Of a stretch of 8,929 nucleotides of DNA, positions 1 through 6,203 are shown one piece after another (the first letter of the stretch is position 1; the number at the start of each line of letters is the position of its first letter). Under the pieces are notes generated by a model. It was given only the letters and a program-made list of their open reading frames with translations. It did no database searches and was not told the origin of the DNA. The stretch is from RYN-124 sp046262175 (GTDB lineage Bacteria > Actinomycetota > Actinomycetes > Mycobacteriales > SCTD01). Location of the stretch: contig JBHENF010000146.1 in NCBI GenBank assembly GCA_046262175.1, positions 1 to 8,929 on the forward strand. Direction: 5' to 3'. The translations under genes were made by a program, and so were the position numbers.

Positions 1-777
1 CGCCGCAAGGCGATGCTGCAGGACATGGCCGTCCTCACCGGCGCGCAGGTGATCAGCGCCGAGGTCGGTCTCAAGCTCGACCAGGTGGGCCTGGAGGTGC
101 TGGGCAAGGCCCGCACCGTCACGGTCACCAAGGAGCTGACGACGATCGTCGACGGCGGGGGCGAGGCCTCCGAGGTCGCCGGCCGCGTCGCGCAGATCAA
201 GCAGGAGATCGAGAACAGCGACAGCGACTGGGACAAGGAGAAGCTCCAGGAGCGGCTCGCCAAGCTCGCGGGCGGTGTCGGCGTCATCCAGGTCGGCGCG
301 CACACCGAGACCGAGCTGAAGGAGCTCAAGCACCGCCTCGAGGACGCCATCTCGGCGACCCGCGCGGCGGTCGAGGAGGGCATCGTCCCCGGCGGTGGCG
401 CGGCACTCATCCACGCCGCGGCCGTGCTCGAGGGCGGGCTGGGCAAGAGCGGCGACGAGCTGCTCGGCGTCCAGGTCGTGCGCAAGGCGCTGGACGAGCC
501 GGCGTACTGGATCGCTGCCAACGCCGGCATGGAGGGTCGTGTCGCGGTCAACCGCGCCCGCGAGGCCGGGGCCGGTCAGGGCCTCAACGCCGCGACCGGT
601 GAGTACGGCGACCTGGTCAAGCAGGGGATCGTCGACCCCGTGAAGGTGACGCGCTCGGCGGTGCGGAACGCCGCGTCGATCGCGTCGATGCTCCTCACGA
701 CGGAGACCATCGTGGCCGACAAGCCCGAGGCCCAGCAGGAGGACGCCGGACACGGCGGCCACGGGCACTCGCACTAG
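1..777 (+). CDS. groEL: 60-kDa chaperonin GroEL (GroEL1 type), C-terminal half, 5' end cut by window
   Basis: ATP-driven protein-folding chaperonin subunit that forms ring oligomers in the cytoplasm. The reading frame is open from base 1 (RRKAMLQDMAVLTG), and 258 residues are visible, covering the end of the apical domain, the second intermediate segment and the C-terminal equatorial domain. Hallmarks seen are KLQERLAKLAGGV, the LEDAISATRAAVEEG segment that carries the conserved ATPase aspartate, the glycine-rich VPGGGAAL and DPVKVTRSAVRNAA. The tail ends GHGGHGHSH rather than the Gly-Met repeats of the housekeeping GroEL. A His-rich tail is typical of actinobacterial GroEL1, the copy usually linked to groES, so groES is probably just upstream of the window. 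A strong terminator follows. The family call is certain. The GroEL1 paralogue assignment rests on the tail and on the whiB/sigD neighbourhood. Specialised roles such as metal binding are inference. Confidence 0.97.
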   Translation, partial: RRKAMLQDMAVLTGAQVISAEVGLKLDQVGLEVLGKARTVTVTKELTTIVDGGGEASEVAGRVAQIKQEIENSDSDWDKEKLQERLAKLAGGVGVIQVGAHTETELKELKHRLEDAISATRAAVEEGIVPGGGAALIHAAAVLEGGLGKSGDELLGVQVVRKALDEPAYWIAANAGMEGRVAVNRAREAGAGQGLNAATGEYGDLVKQGIVDPVKVTRSAVRNAASIASMLLTTETIVADKPEAQQEDAGHGGHGHSH

Positions 778-785
778 CTCGTGCG

Positions 786-823
786 AGAACGGGTCCGGCA
801 GCTTCGGCTGCCGGGCCCGTTCT
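786..823 (+). terminator. Intrinsic terminator-like hairpin after groEL
   Basis: Arms 786-802 and 807-823 pair over 17 bp with a single G-U wobble (794/815) and close a TTCG tetraloop at 803-806. The hairpin starts 8 nt after the groEL stop codon. The 3' side is only mildly T-rich (TCTGCTGTCC), as is common for actinobacterial terminators. It should separate groEL transcription from the downstream oxidoreductase. Confidence 0.88.
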
Positions 824-854
824 GCTGTCCGGGCTCGGCCGCGCGGTCCCCGTG

Positions 855-911
855 GATCAGGTCGGGTTGCCGGCAGTGCGTGGCTGTGTACGTATGCAAC
901 CCGACCTGATC
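855..911. repeat. Perfect 16-bp inverted repeat with 25-bp spacer upstream of the oxidoreductase
   Basis: Left arm GATCAGGTCGGGTTGC (855-870) and right arm GCAACCCGACCTGATC (896-911) are exact reverse complements. The arm centres lie 41 bp apart, about four helical turns. A weak promoter-like pair, TTGCCG (867-872) and TACGTA (889-894) with 16-nt spacing, lies between and partly inside the arms, so the repeat could be an operator pair. It could also form a long stem-loop in a leader RNA. No T-tract follows, so it does not look like an ordinary terminator. The strong groEL terminator lies separately upstream. Confidence 0.7.
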
Positions 912-961
912 GCCGACGAGTCGGGAGCCGGCGAGGGAGCCGCTTGTGACACGGTGACCGC

Positions 962-2500
962 GTGACGGTCGACGCGGTGGTCATCGGCGCCGGCCCCAAT
1001 GGCCTCACCGCCGCCACCGCCCTCGCCCGGGCCGGCTGGAGCGTCGAGGTGCTCGAGCGCCGGGCGGTCGCCGGCGGCGCGGTCGGCAGCGTCCGCACGG
1101 ACCGCGGGTACGTGCACGACTGGGGCTCGGCGTTCTACGGCGTGCTGCACACCAGCCCCGTGCTCACGGAGCTCGGCCTCGACCGGCGCGTCCCGTGGGC
1201 GCACACGTCCAGCCCTGTCGGAGCGAGCTGGCGGACCGGGGAACCCGGTGTCGTCATGCGCCGTACGGCGACCGGCACGGCCGAGGAGCTCGGCGAGGAC
1301 GCGGCCGCCTGGCTCGCGACCGTCGCCTGGTGGGAGCGGGTCGGCGTCCCGCTCTTCAGCGCGATGATGGGGCCGATCGGCGCGCCGTTCCCGCTGGCCA
1401 AGCTGCTGACGAGAGTTCCCCCCCGGGAGCTCGTCGCCACCGCGCGCACGCTGCTCGAGCCGGTCGAGGACTGGACGCGCAGCCGGTACGCCACGGAGGC
1501 GGCCCGGATGCTCTTCGCCGGTAACGCCACGCACGCCGACATCGGCGTCGACGTCGCCGGCTCGACGCCCGCGGCGATGCTGCTCGCGATGGCTGCCCAG
1601 CAGCACGGAATGCCCGTCCCCGTGGGCGGCGCCGAGCTCCTCGCCCAGGCAATGGTCGAGGCGGCCGAGGAGGCCGGCGTCGTGGTGCGCACCGGCGTCG
1701 ACGTCACCGAGGTGGTCGTACGGGGGAACCGCGCCGTCGGCGTGCGGACCGGCGACGGCGGCGGCGTCGGCGCCCGGCGCGCGGTTGTCGCGGACGTCGC
1801 CCCCACCGTGCTCGCCCGCGACCTCGTCGGCGAGCAGCACCTGCCCGGGCCGTGGCTCGAGCAGCTGCGCCGGCACCGGTACACCAGCGGCTACTTCCGG
1901 CTCGACCTCGACCTCGACCGCCCCGCGCCGTGGACGGACGAGCGGCTGCGCGACTCGATGGTCGTGCACGTGACGGGCGACCTCGACGAGCTGGCGCTGA
2001 GCCAGGCGCAGGTCCGCCGCGGCCGGCTGCCGGACGACCCGCAGCTCATCGTCGGGCAGCAGGACCGGGCCGACCCGACGCGCGTGCCGGCCGGGGCGGC
2101 CGGCTTGTGGGTCGAGTGCCACTGCCCGGCCGCCCCGCCGGACACCGACTGGACCGAGCGGTTCGCCGACCGCCTGACCGAGCGGCTCGAGGCGCATGCG
2201 CCCGGCCTGACGTCGAGCATCGTCGAGCGGACGGTGACCTCGCCGTACGACCTGCAGGGCCTGGACCCGAACCTCGTGGGCGGCGACGTCGGGGGCGGCT
2301 CGGCCACCGTCGACCAGATGGTGGTGTTCCGGCCGGTGGCCGGCTGGTCGTCGTACGCGCTGCCGGTCGCGGGCCTCTACATGTGCGGTGCGGCCAGCCA
2401 CCCGGGCGGCGGCGTGCACGGGCTGTGCGGCCGCAACGCGGCCAGGACGGTGCTGCGGGACGCGCGCCTCGGGATCCCGAGGCTGCGCAGCCTTACTTGA
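962..2500 (+). CDS. FAD/NAD(P)-binding oxidoreductase, phytoene dehydrogenase-like (COG1233 type)
   Basis: Predicted soluble 512-residue flavin-dependent oxidoreductase of the phytoene-desaturase/amine-oxidase superfamily. The N-terminus shows a Rossmann dinucleotide site, VIGAGPNG (Gly9, Gly11, Gly14), with acidic Glu32 at the end of beta-2 (VLERR), followed by AGG. The C-terminus has the second FAD signature, YMCGAASHPGGGVHG (473-487), close to the usual G-x-x-x-HPGGGV of this family. The length is normal. The start is GTG 962: an in-frame TGA at 947-949 leaves no earlier start, and the nearest purine-rich stretch (GAGGGAG) is too far upstream to be a good ribosome site. The substrate cannot be read from sequence. 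Relatives act on carotenoids, but many actinobacterial members are uncharacterised and no crtB or crtE lies nearby. Its 3' end overlaps the convergent peptidase gene by 8 bp. Family call secure, substrate unknown. Confidence 0.93.
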   Translation: MTVDAVVIGAGPNGLTAATALARAGWSVEVLERRAVAGGAVGSVRTDRGYVHDWGSAFYGVLHTSPVLTELGLDRRVPWAHTSSPVGASWRTGEPGVVMRRTATGTAEELGEDAAAWLATVAWWERVGVPLFSAMMGPIGAPFPLAKLLTRVPPRELVATARTLLEPVEDWTRSRYATEAARMLFAGNATHADIGVDVAGSTPAAMLLAMAAQQHGMPVPVGGAELLAQAMVEAAEEAGVVVRTGVDVTEVVVRGNRAVGVRTGDGGGVGARRAVVADVAPTVLARDLVGEQHLPGPWLEQLRRHRYTSGYFRLDLDLDRPAPWTDERLRDSMVVHVTGDLDELALSQAQVRRGRLPDDPQLIVGQQDRADPTRVPAGAAGLWVECHCPAAPPDTDWTERFADRLTERLEAHAPGLTSSIVERTVTSPYDLQGLDPNLVGGDVGGGSATVDQMVVFRPVAGWSSYALPVAGLYMCGAASHPGGGVHGLCGRNAARTVLRDARLGIPRLRSLT

Positions 2501-3713
2501 TCAGGGCGCCGAGCTCGAAGTGCATCGGGTCGGTGTACTGCCAGTCGCCGCCCCAGCGGAAGCCCCACCGCTTGAAGATCTCGACGATCTTCGGGTCCAT
2601 CGTGCCGGCGATGCCGCGGTAGTTGGTCGACGCGTCCATGTCGATCGCGATGCCCCAGGTGTGCAGGGAGATCGATCGGTCCGGGTTGCGTTCGATGAAG
2701 CGCGGGACGTAGCAGCCGTCGTACGTGTGCAGCGAGCCCGCGAGGCCGGCGGCCTGCACCTCGGCCAGCGCGCCGCGCAGCTGCGGGACCATCAGCCGGT
2801 GGCAGGTGACCCGGCCGAAGATCGGGACGCTGGCGCTCACCACGTTCTCGTTGACCCACCGCGCGTCGGGCTGGATGGTGCCGTCCGGGAAGTAGCGGTA
2901 CGAGAAGGCGCCGAACGCGCGGGCGGCGCGGCTGCCGGTCAGGAACGCGACGGGGTTGGCGGCCGGCGGCGTGAGCAGGTCGACGTCGCCGCCCTTGCCG
3001 GTGATGGCGCGTACTCGGCCGGCCAGCGCGACGGGGTCGACGTCCTTGCCGGCGGTGAGCAGCATCCCGGTCGCCTTCGGCAGCCCGAGCGCCGCGCCCT
3101 GCTCGTCGTTGACGATCAGGTCGGTGTCGGTCACGCCGGTCGTCGCGAACGCCCCGACCCGCAGGGAGAAGGGCTTGCCGCTCGTCAGGGGCGCGACGGG
3201 CGCGTTGCCACCGAGGGTCAGCTGCAGGCCCTTGGCGAGGGAGTGCGACACGACGGCCTCGCCGCGCGCGACGCTCAGCCAGACGGCCGTCGCCTCGGCT
3301 GTGCCCGCCGCGGCGAACCCACGGAAGGCGGACGGGTCGACGGCGACGGCATGCACGACGTGGCCGGCGACCTTCACGGTGCCGGCGCGGAAGACGACGG
3401 TGCCGCCGTCGGGCGAGAGCGCCGCCAGCCGCTTCAGGCCCGCCGGGGAGAACGTGCGCGCGCTGGTGACGAGGACGTCGGGGCGCAGGCGGGCAGTCAG
3501 CGGCGCCACCGCGCTGGTGCCGTTGGCCTTCACCGCGGGGGCAGCGGCGACCGGCTCCGGCGACGGGCTGCTGGGCGTCGACACCTTCGCGGTCAGCTGC
3601 TTGGTCGCGGCGGCTGCGTCGTCCGAGCCGCCGGCACCGCAGCCCGTGAGGGCAGCGCTGAGCGCAAGGCAGCCGAGCAGCGCTGCGCCGTTCGCAGCTG
3701 GGCGCCGAAGCAC
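2493..3713 (-). CDS. Secreted lipoprotein with C-terminal M15-family (VanY-like) metallopeptidase domain
   Basis: Predicted cell-surface zinc peptidase of 406 residues acting on peptidoglycan stem peptides (DD-carboxypeptidase or endopeptidase). Residues 1-25 form a lipoprotein signal: Arg3-Arg4, a hydrophobic core, then lipobox LTGC with Cys25 as the lipidation site. A Ser/Pro/Ala linker follows. Residues about 78-248 form a separate domain resembling the extracellular domain of MacB/FtsX-type permeases. Residues about 286-406 form the M15 domain: SLHTWGIAIDMD gives zinc ligands His351 and Asp358, and DPMHFE gives catalytic Asp395 and ligand His398. Cys304 and Cys334 may pair. Start GTG 3713 was chosen because AGGAG lies 7 nt upstream and it places the signal peptide at the N-terminus; the longer TTG frame from 3779 begins inside a promoter -35 box. 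The gene is downstream of whiB on the same strand but has its own promoter. Exact bond specificity is unknown. Confidence 0.9.
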   Translation of the reverse strand: MLRRPAANGAALLGCLALSAALTGCGAGGSDDAAAATKQLTAKVSTPSSPSPEPVAAAPAVKANGTSAVAPLTARLRPDVLVTSARTFSPAGLKRLAALSPDGGTVVFRAGTVKVAGHVVHAVAVDPSAFRGFAAAGTAEATAVWLSVARGEAVVSHSLAKGLQLTLGGNAPVAPLTSGKPFSLRVGAFATTGVTDTDLIVNDEQGAALGLPKATGMLLTAGKDVDPVALAGRVRAITGKGGDVDLLTPPAANPVAFLTGSRAARAFGAFSYRYFPDGTIQPDARWVNENVVSASVPIFGRVTCHRLMVPQLRGALAEVQAAGLAGSLHTYDGCYVPRFIERNPDRSISLHTWGIAIDMDASTNYRGIAGTMDPKIVEIFKRWGFRWGGDWQYTDPMHFELGALIK

Positions 3714-3720
3714 GGAGGAA

Positions 3721-3725
3721 CTCCT
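3721..3725 (-). promoter_or_regulatory. Ribosome binding site that fixes the peptidase start
   Basis: The minus strand reads AGGAG, 7 nt before GTG 3713. This decides between the GTG and the upstream in-frame TTG at 3779, which has no comparable site. Confidence 0.8.
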
Positions 3726-3751
3726 GGGGGGAAGTGGCTGGGTGTGCCGTC

Positions 3752-3779
3752 TGCGTACCCAACGAGGGCGGTCCGTCAA
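3752..3779 (-). promoter_or_regulatory. Sigma70-type promoter for the M15 lipoprotein gene
   Basis: On the minus strand TTGACG (3779-3774) and TACGCA (3757-3752) are separated by 16 nt. Transcription would start near 3745, giving a leader of about 30 nt that contains the AGGAG site. The -35 box is near consensus. The -10 is weaker because it lacks the final T. Confidence 0.5.
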
Positions 3780-3837
3780 AGGTAACCGAGGGTCGCAGAT
3801 CCGCCACTTACGCCCAGGTCTGCCCTGGTACGGCCCG

Positions 3838-4134
3838 TCAGCTGGCGACGGCGTGCTCGGCGACCGGGCCGAGCAGGGCCTCGCGCTCGTGCTCGGACAG
3901 GCCGCCCCAGACGCCGTACGGCTCGCGGGCGTCGAGCGCCGCGGCCCGGCAGAGCTGCAGCACGGGGCACATCGCGCAGATGGCCTTGGCCGCCGCCTCG
4001 CGGTTGCTCCGGCTCGGGCCGCGCTCGCCCTCGGGGTGGAAGAACAGCTCGGTGTCGGCGCCGCGGCAGGCGCCGAGCAGCTGCCAGTCCCACTTCTCCG
4101 CCTGGGGTCCGGGCAGACGCGAGATGTCGGTCAT
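3838..4134 (-). CDS. whiB3: WhiB-family iron-sulfur transcription regulator (WhiB3/WblA type)
   Basis: Small (98-residue) cytoplasmic redox- or NO-responsive regulator that carries a [4Fe-4S] cluster and typically binds region 4 of the principal sigma factor. The four cluster ligands are Cys23, Cys53, Cys56 and Cys62 (C-x29-C-x2-C-x5-C), followed by the family turn GVWGG (74-78) and LSEHER. The N-terminal LPGPQAEKWDWQL and the FFHPEGERG block match WhiB3 of mycobacteria and WblA of Streptomyces better than WhiB1, WhiB2 or WhiB7 as I recall them. The C-terminus after GVWGG is short and not strongly basic. ATG 4134 is preceded by GGAGG at 9 nt, and a good promoter lies further upstream with a palindrome in its spacer. 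Linkage to groEL1 and sigD agrees with the M. tuberculosis whiB3 locus. WblA homologues repress or time development and antibiotic production; that role here is inferred. Confidence 0.95.
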   Translation of the reverse strand: MTDISRLPGPQAEKWDWQLLGACRGADTELFFHPEGERGPSRSNREAAAKAICAMCPVLQLCRAAALDAREPYGVWGGLSEHEREALLGPVAEHAVAS

Positions 4135-4143
4135 GAGGAGGTG

Positions 4144-4148
4144 CCTCC
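4144..4148 (-). promoter_or_regulatory. Ribosome binding site of whiB, inside a short palindrome
   Basis: The minus strand reads GGAGGCACCTCC just before TCATG. GGAGG (4148-4144) sits 9 nt from the ATG and is followed at once by its own complement CCTCC (4141-4137), so the site could fold into a small 4-bp hairpin that lowers initiation. The site itself is clear. The hairpin effect is speculative. Confidence 0.65.
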
Positions 4149-4174
4149 GGTTCGCGGGTCAGGGCGAGGGAACC

Positions 4175-4203
4175 AGCGTACAACCGATTCACAGGTTGTT
4201 CAA
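4175..4203 (-). promoter_or_regulatory. Sigma70-type promoter of whiB
   Basis: On the minus strand TTGAAC (4203-4198), an exact 17-nt spacer and TACGCT (4180-4175) form a near-consensus promoter with a TAnnnT -10 box. The predicted start near 4168 gives a leader of about 34 nt containing the GGAGG site. Confidence 0.7.
4180..4199. promoter_or_regulatory. Palindromic operator candidate in the whiB promoter
   Basis: ACAACC (4180-4185) and GGTTGT (4194-4199) are perfect inverted half-sites separated by 8 bp (20 bp in all). The palindrome fills the spacer of the whiB promoter and touches both hexamers, so a bound dimer would be expected to block or reshape the promoter. The divergently encoded MerR protein is the natural first candidate, but WhiB itself or the BldM-type regulator are alternatives. 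Confidence 0.5.
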
Positions 4204-4264
4204 GTGCCGACGGCGTACGGCAGTCTCCGCAGAGCGTTCGCGCCAGGACCGCTGCGAGTTCGAG

Positions 4265-4293
4265 TTGTGCGCGGTCTCGCTCGGCCGCATCCT
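4265..4293 (+). promoter_or_regulatory. Possible promoter for a leaderless merR transcript
   Basis: TTGTGC (4265-4270), a 17-nt spacer and CATCCT (4288-4293) are followed 7 nt later by ATG 4301. This is the spacing expected when transcription begins at the start codon, and it would explain why no Shine-Dalgarno sequence precedes that ATG. The -10 box deviates at its first base. Confidence 0.4.
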
Positions 4294-4300
4294 CCCGATC

Positions 4301-5257
4301 ATGGGCGGGGCAGAGCACCGGACGGCGCCAGGGCTGCCGGTCGCCTCCGTCGCCCGTCGGCTCGGCGTAGCGCCGGCCACCCTGCGGACGTGGGCGCGCC
4401 GCTACGGCCTCGGCCCCTCCGAGCACGCCGCCGGAGCCCACCGCCGGTACGCCGCGGCTGACCTGGCGCGGCTCGAGGTCATGCGCCGACTCACGCTCGA
4501 AGGCGTGCCGCCCTCCGACGCCGCCCGCGCCGCGCTCGCGGCCGACGTCGGCGCGCCGCGCGGCAGCGGGTCGCTGCCCGACCGTCACGGCCGGATCCGG
4601 TCGCGCCCCGGCGGACCGGGCGGGCGCGTGCTCGCCCTCCCGGGTGCGGACGACGTGGCGCGAGGCCTGGGCCGGGCGGCGATGGCGCTGGACAGCCGAG
4701 CGGTCACCGAGATGCTGCGGGCGCAGCTCGCCGCCCACGGCGTCGTCGCCACGTGGGAGGGCGTGCTGCGCCCGGTGCTCGGCTCGGTCGGCGACCGCTG
4801 GGCGGCCACCGGCGAAGGCGTCGAGGTCGAGCACCTGCTGGCCGACTGCGCGTTCCTCGCGCTGCGCGAGGTCGCCGAGCGGGCGCACGAGCCGCTCGGC
4901 GGACGCCCCGTGCTGCTGGCCGGCGCGCCGGGGGAGCAGCACTCGCTGCCGCTGCACGTGCTGTCCGCCGGGCTGGCCGAGCGGGGGCTGGGCACCCGCA
5001 CGCTCGGCCCGGCGCTGCCCGCGGACGCGCTGCAGGCCGCGGTCCGCCGTACGGGGCCTGCCCTGCTGTTCCTCTGGTCGCAGCTGTCCGGCACCGCCGA
5101 CGTCTCGGTGCTCACCGGCCTGCCGGCGATGAAGCCGCCCACCGCACTCGTCGTCGGGGGTCCCGGGTGGTCGCGGCGCGAGCTGCCTGCGCACGTCAAC
5201 GTCACGACGGGGCTCGCCGACGCGCTGGACCTGGTGCAGCAGGCGGTCGGCGCCTGA
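4301..5257 (+). CDS. MerR-family regulator with C-terminal cobalamin-binding domain (CarH/LitR-like)
   Basis: Predicted 318-residue DNA-binding sensor. Residues 12-80 are a MerR winged helix (LPVASVARRLGVAPATLRTW, then HRRYAAADLARLEVM). A flexible linker of about 35 residues follows. Residues about 118-195 are a helical cap like that of B12-dependent photoreceptors, with the diagnostic W-x9-EH pattern at Trp167 and Glu177-His178. Residues about 202-318 are a Rossmann B12-binding domain showing E-x-H-x-x-P at 212-217 (His214 is the candidate cobalt ligand), SQL at 260-262 and GG at 286-287, matching the DxHxxG / SxL / GG set except that the motif glycine is Pro217. In CarH and LitR, adenosylcobalamin promotes tetramer formation and repression in the dark, and light releases DNA. 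Transfer of that mechanism here is inference. It is divergent from whiB, and a TPR-like gene follows after 22 nt. The first in-frame ATG was used; no Shine-Dalgarno sequence is evident. Confidence 0.88.
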   Translation: MGGAEHRTAPGLPVASVARRLGVAPATLRTWARRYGLGPSEHAAGAHRRYAAADLARLEVMRRLTLEGVPPSDAARAALAADVGAPRGSGSLPDRHGRIRSRPGGPGGRVLALPGADDVARGLGRAAMALDSRAVTEMLRAQLAAHGVVATWEGVLRPVLGSVGDRWAATGEGVEVEHLLADCAFLALREVAERAHEPLGGRPVLLAGAPGEQHSLPLHVLSAGLAERGLGTRTLGPALPADALQAAVRRTGPALLFLWSQLSGTADVSVLTGLPAMKPPTALVVGGPGWSRRELPAHVNVTTGLADALDLVQQAVGA

Positions 5258-5266
5258 CCCGGCCGG

Positions 5267-5272
5267 TACGGT
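5267..5272 (+). promoter_or_regulatory. -10 box (TACGGT) placed for a leaderless start at GTG 5280
   Basis: TACGGT fits TAnnnT and ends 7 nt before GTG 5280, the standard actinobacterial leaderless geometry. No clear -35 is visible. This favours GTG 5280 over GTG 5271, which overlaps the box. Confidence 0.45.
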
Positions 5273-5279
5273 GCGGCCC

Positions 5280-6203
5280 GTGACGGCACCCGCAGACCTC
5301 GGCAGCCTGCTGGCCAGCGGCGAGCACGCCGCCTTCCACGGCAAGCCCGGCGCGGCCGTGAGCGTTCTGGAGCAGGCCGTCGTGCTGGCCCGGTCGCAGG
5401 ACCGACCCGCCGAGATGGCGGCGGCGGCCTGGCTGCTCGGCGTCGCCCTCACCGCCGGCGGCCGGTACGGCGGCGGCCTGACGGTCCTCTCGCCGCTGGT
5501 CGATGCCGCCCGGCTGCCCCGCGCTCCGCCCGAGCAGCGGCTGTTCGGCGCGCTGTCGAGCGCCACCATCGCGAGCGTCCACCGCCAGCTCGGCCGGCAC
5601 GCCGTGGCCCGGGACGCCGACGCGGCCGCCCTCGCCCTGACCGACGGTACCGGCGAGGCGGCCTTCGACGCGCAGGTCGGGCTCGCCGCCGACGCCGTCG
5701 GGCTCGAGGACCTCGACGAGGCCATCGAGCGCGCGACCGCCGCCGCGGCGCTGGTGCCGGAGCGCTCGGACGAGTGGTGGCGACAGCGGGTCCGGCTGGG
5801 CTGGGTGCAGGCCGACATCGCGCTGCTCGAGGGGCGCGCGCCGGAGGCGGCCGAGGCGGCGCAGCAGGCTGTGGACCGGGCGGAGAGCGCGCGGGCTCCC
5901 CGGCACGTCGCGAAGGGGCTGCTGTACCTCGGCATCGCCCAGGTCAGCGGCGACAGCATGGAGCAGGCGGCCCTGACGCTGCGACGGGCCGCCACCCTCG
6001 CCGAATCGCTGGGGACCGTCCCGCTGGTCTGGCCGGCGCGCGCGCTGCTCGGGGCGCTGCTCGCGGAGGCGGACCCGGCGGAGAGCGACCGCAGCCTGTC
6101 CGCGGCGCGGTCGGCGGTGCTCACCATCGCCGGGGACCTGCCGCCCGGGGTGCGCGCGGAGTGGCTCGCGCGCGGGGACGTCACGGCCTTGCTGGGCGGC
6201 TGA
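5280..6203 (+). CDS. TPR-like helical repeat protein of unknown function
   Basis: A 307-residue, Ala/Leu-rich, all-helical soluble protein with no signal peptide or membrane segment. Paired amphipathic helices run throughout in the style of tetratricopeptide repeats. The clearest units are GEHAAFHGKPGAAVSVLEQA near the N-terminus and, towards the C-terminus, the EGRAPEAAEAAQQAVDRAES region and the segment GLLYLGIAQVSGDSMEQAAL. Such folds are protein-binding scaffolds, and no catalytic motif is seen. Its position between merR and the kinase operon parallels the uncharacterised gene Rv3415c between whiB3 and sigD in M. tuberculosis, so the two may be orthologous, but I cannot verify this. GTG 5280 is preferred because a TACGGT -10 box lies 7 nt before it; GTG 5271 would add three residues. 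It might bind the kinase, the MerR protein or a sigma factor, but that is speculation. Confidence 0.75.
   Translation: MTAPADLGSLLASGEHAAFHGKPGAAVSVLEQAVVLARSQDRPAEMAAAAWLLGVALTAGGRYGGGLTVLSPLVDAARLPRAPPEQRLFGALSSATIASVHRQLGRHAVARDADAAALALTDGTGEAAFDAQVGLAADAVGLEDLDEAIERATAAAALVPERSDEWWRQRVRLGWVQADIALLEGRAPEAAEAAQQAVDRAESARAPRHVAKGLLYLGIAQVSGDSMEQAALTLRRAATLAESLGTVPLVWPARALLGALLAEADPAESDRSLSAARSAVLTIAGDLPPGVRAEWLARGDVTALLGG

Noticed and set aside
894..965. A 23-codon open frame from ATG 894 whose stop overlaps the oxidoreductase GTG (GTGA), as a possible leader peptide
   Set aside because: It has no ribosome site, begins inside the inverted repeat and encodes no recognisable pattern. The overlap is suggestive but a frame this short is expected by chance.
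857..2419. Minus-strand frame opposite the oxidoreductase
   Set aside because: Low-complexity shadow of a gene with clear FAD motifs on the plus strand.
2388..3785. Plus-strand frame opposite the M15 lipoprotein
   Set aside because: Low-complexity shadow; the minus-strand gene has a signal peptide, zinc motif, ribosome site and promoter.
3814..3828. Hairpin CCAGG-N5-CCTGG between whiB and the peptidase gene as a terminator
   Set aside because: Only 5 bp with no T-tract on the minus strand; too weak to call.
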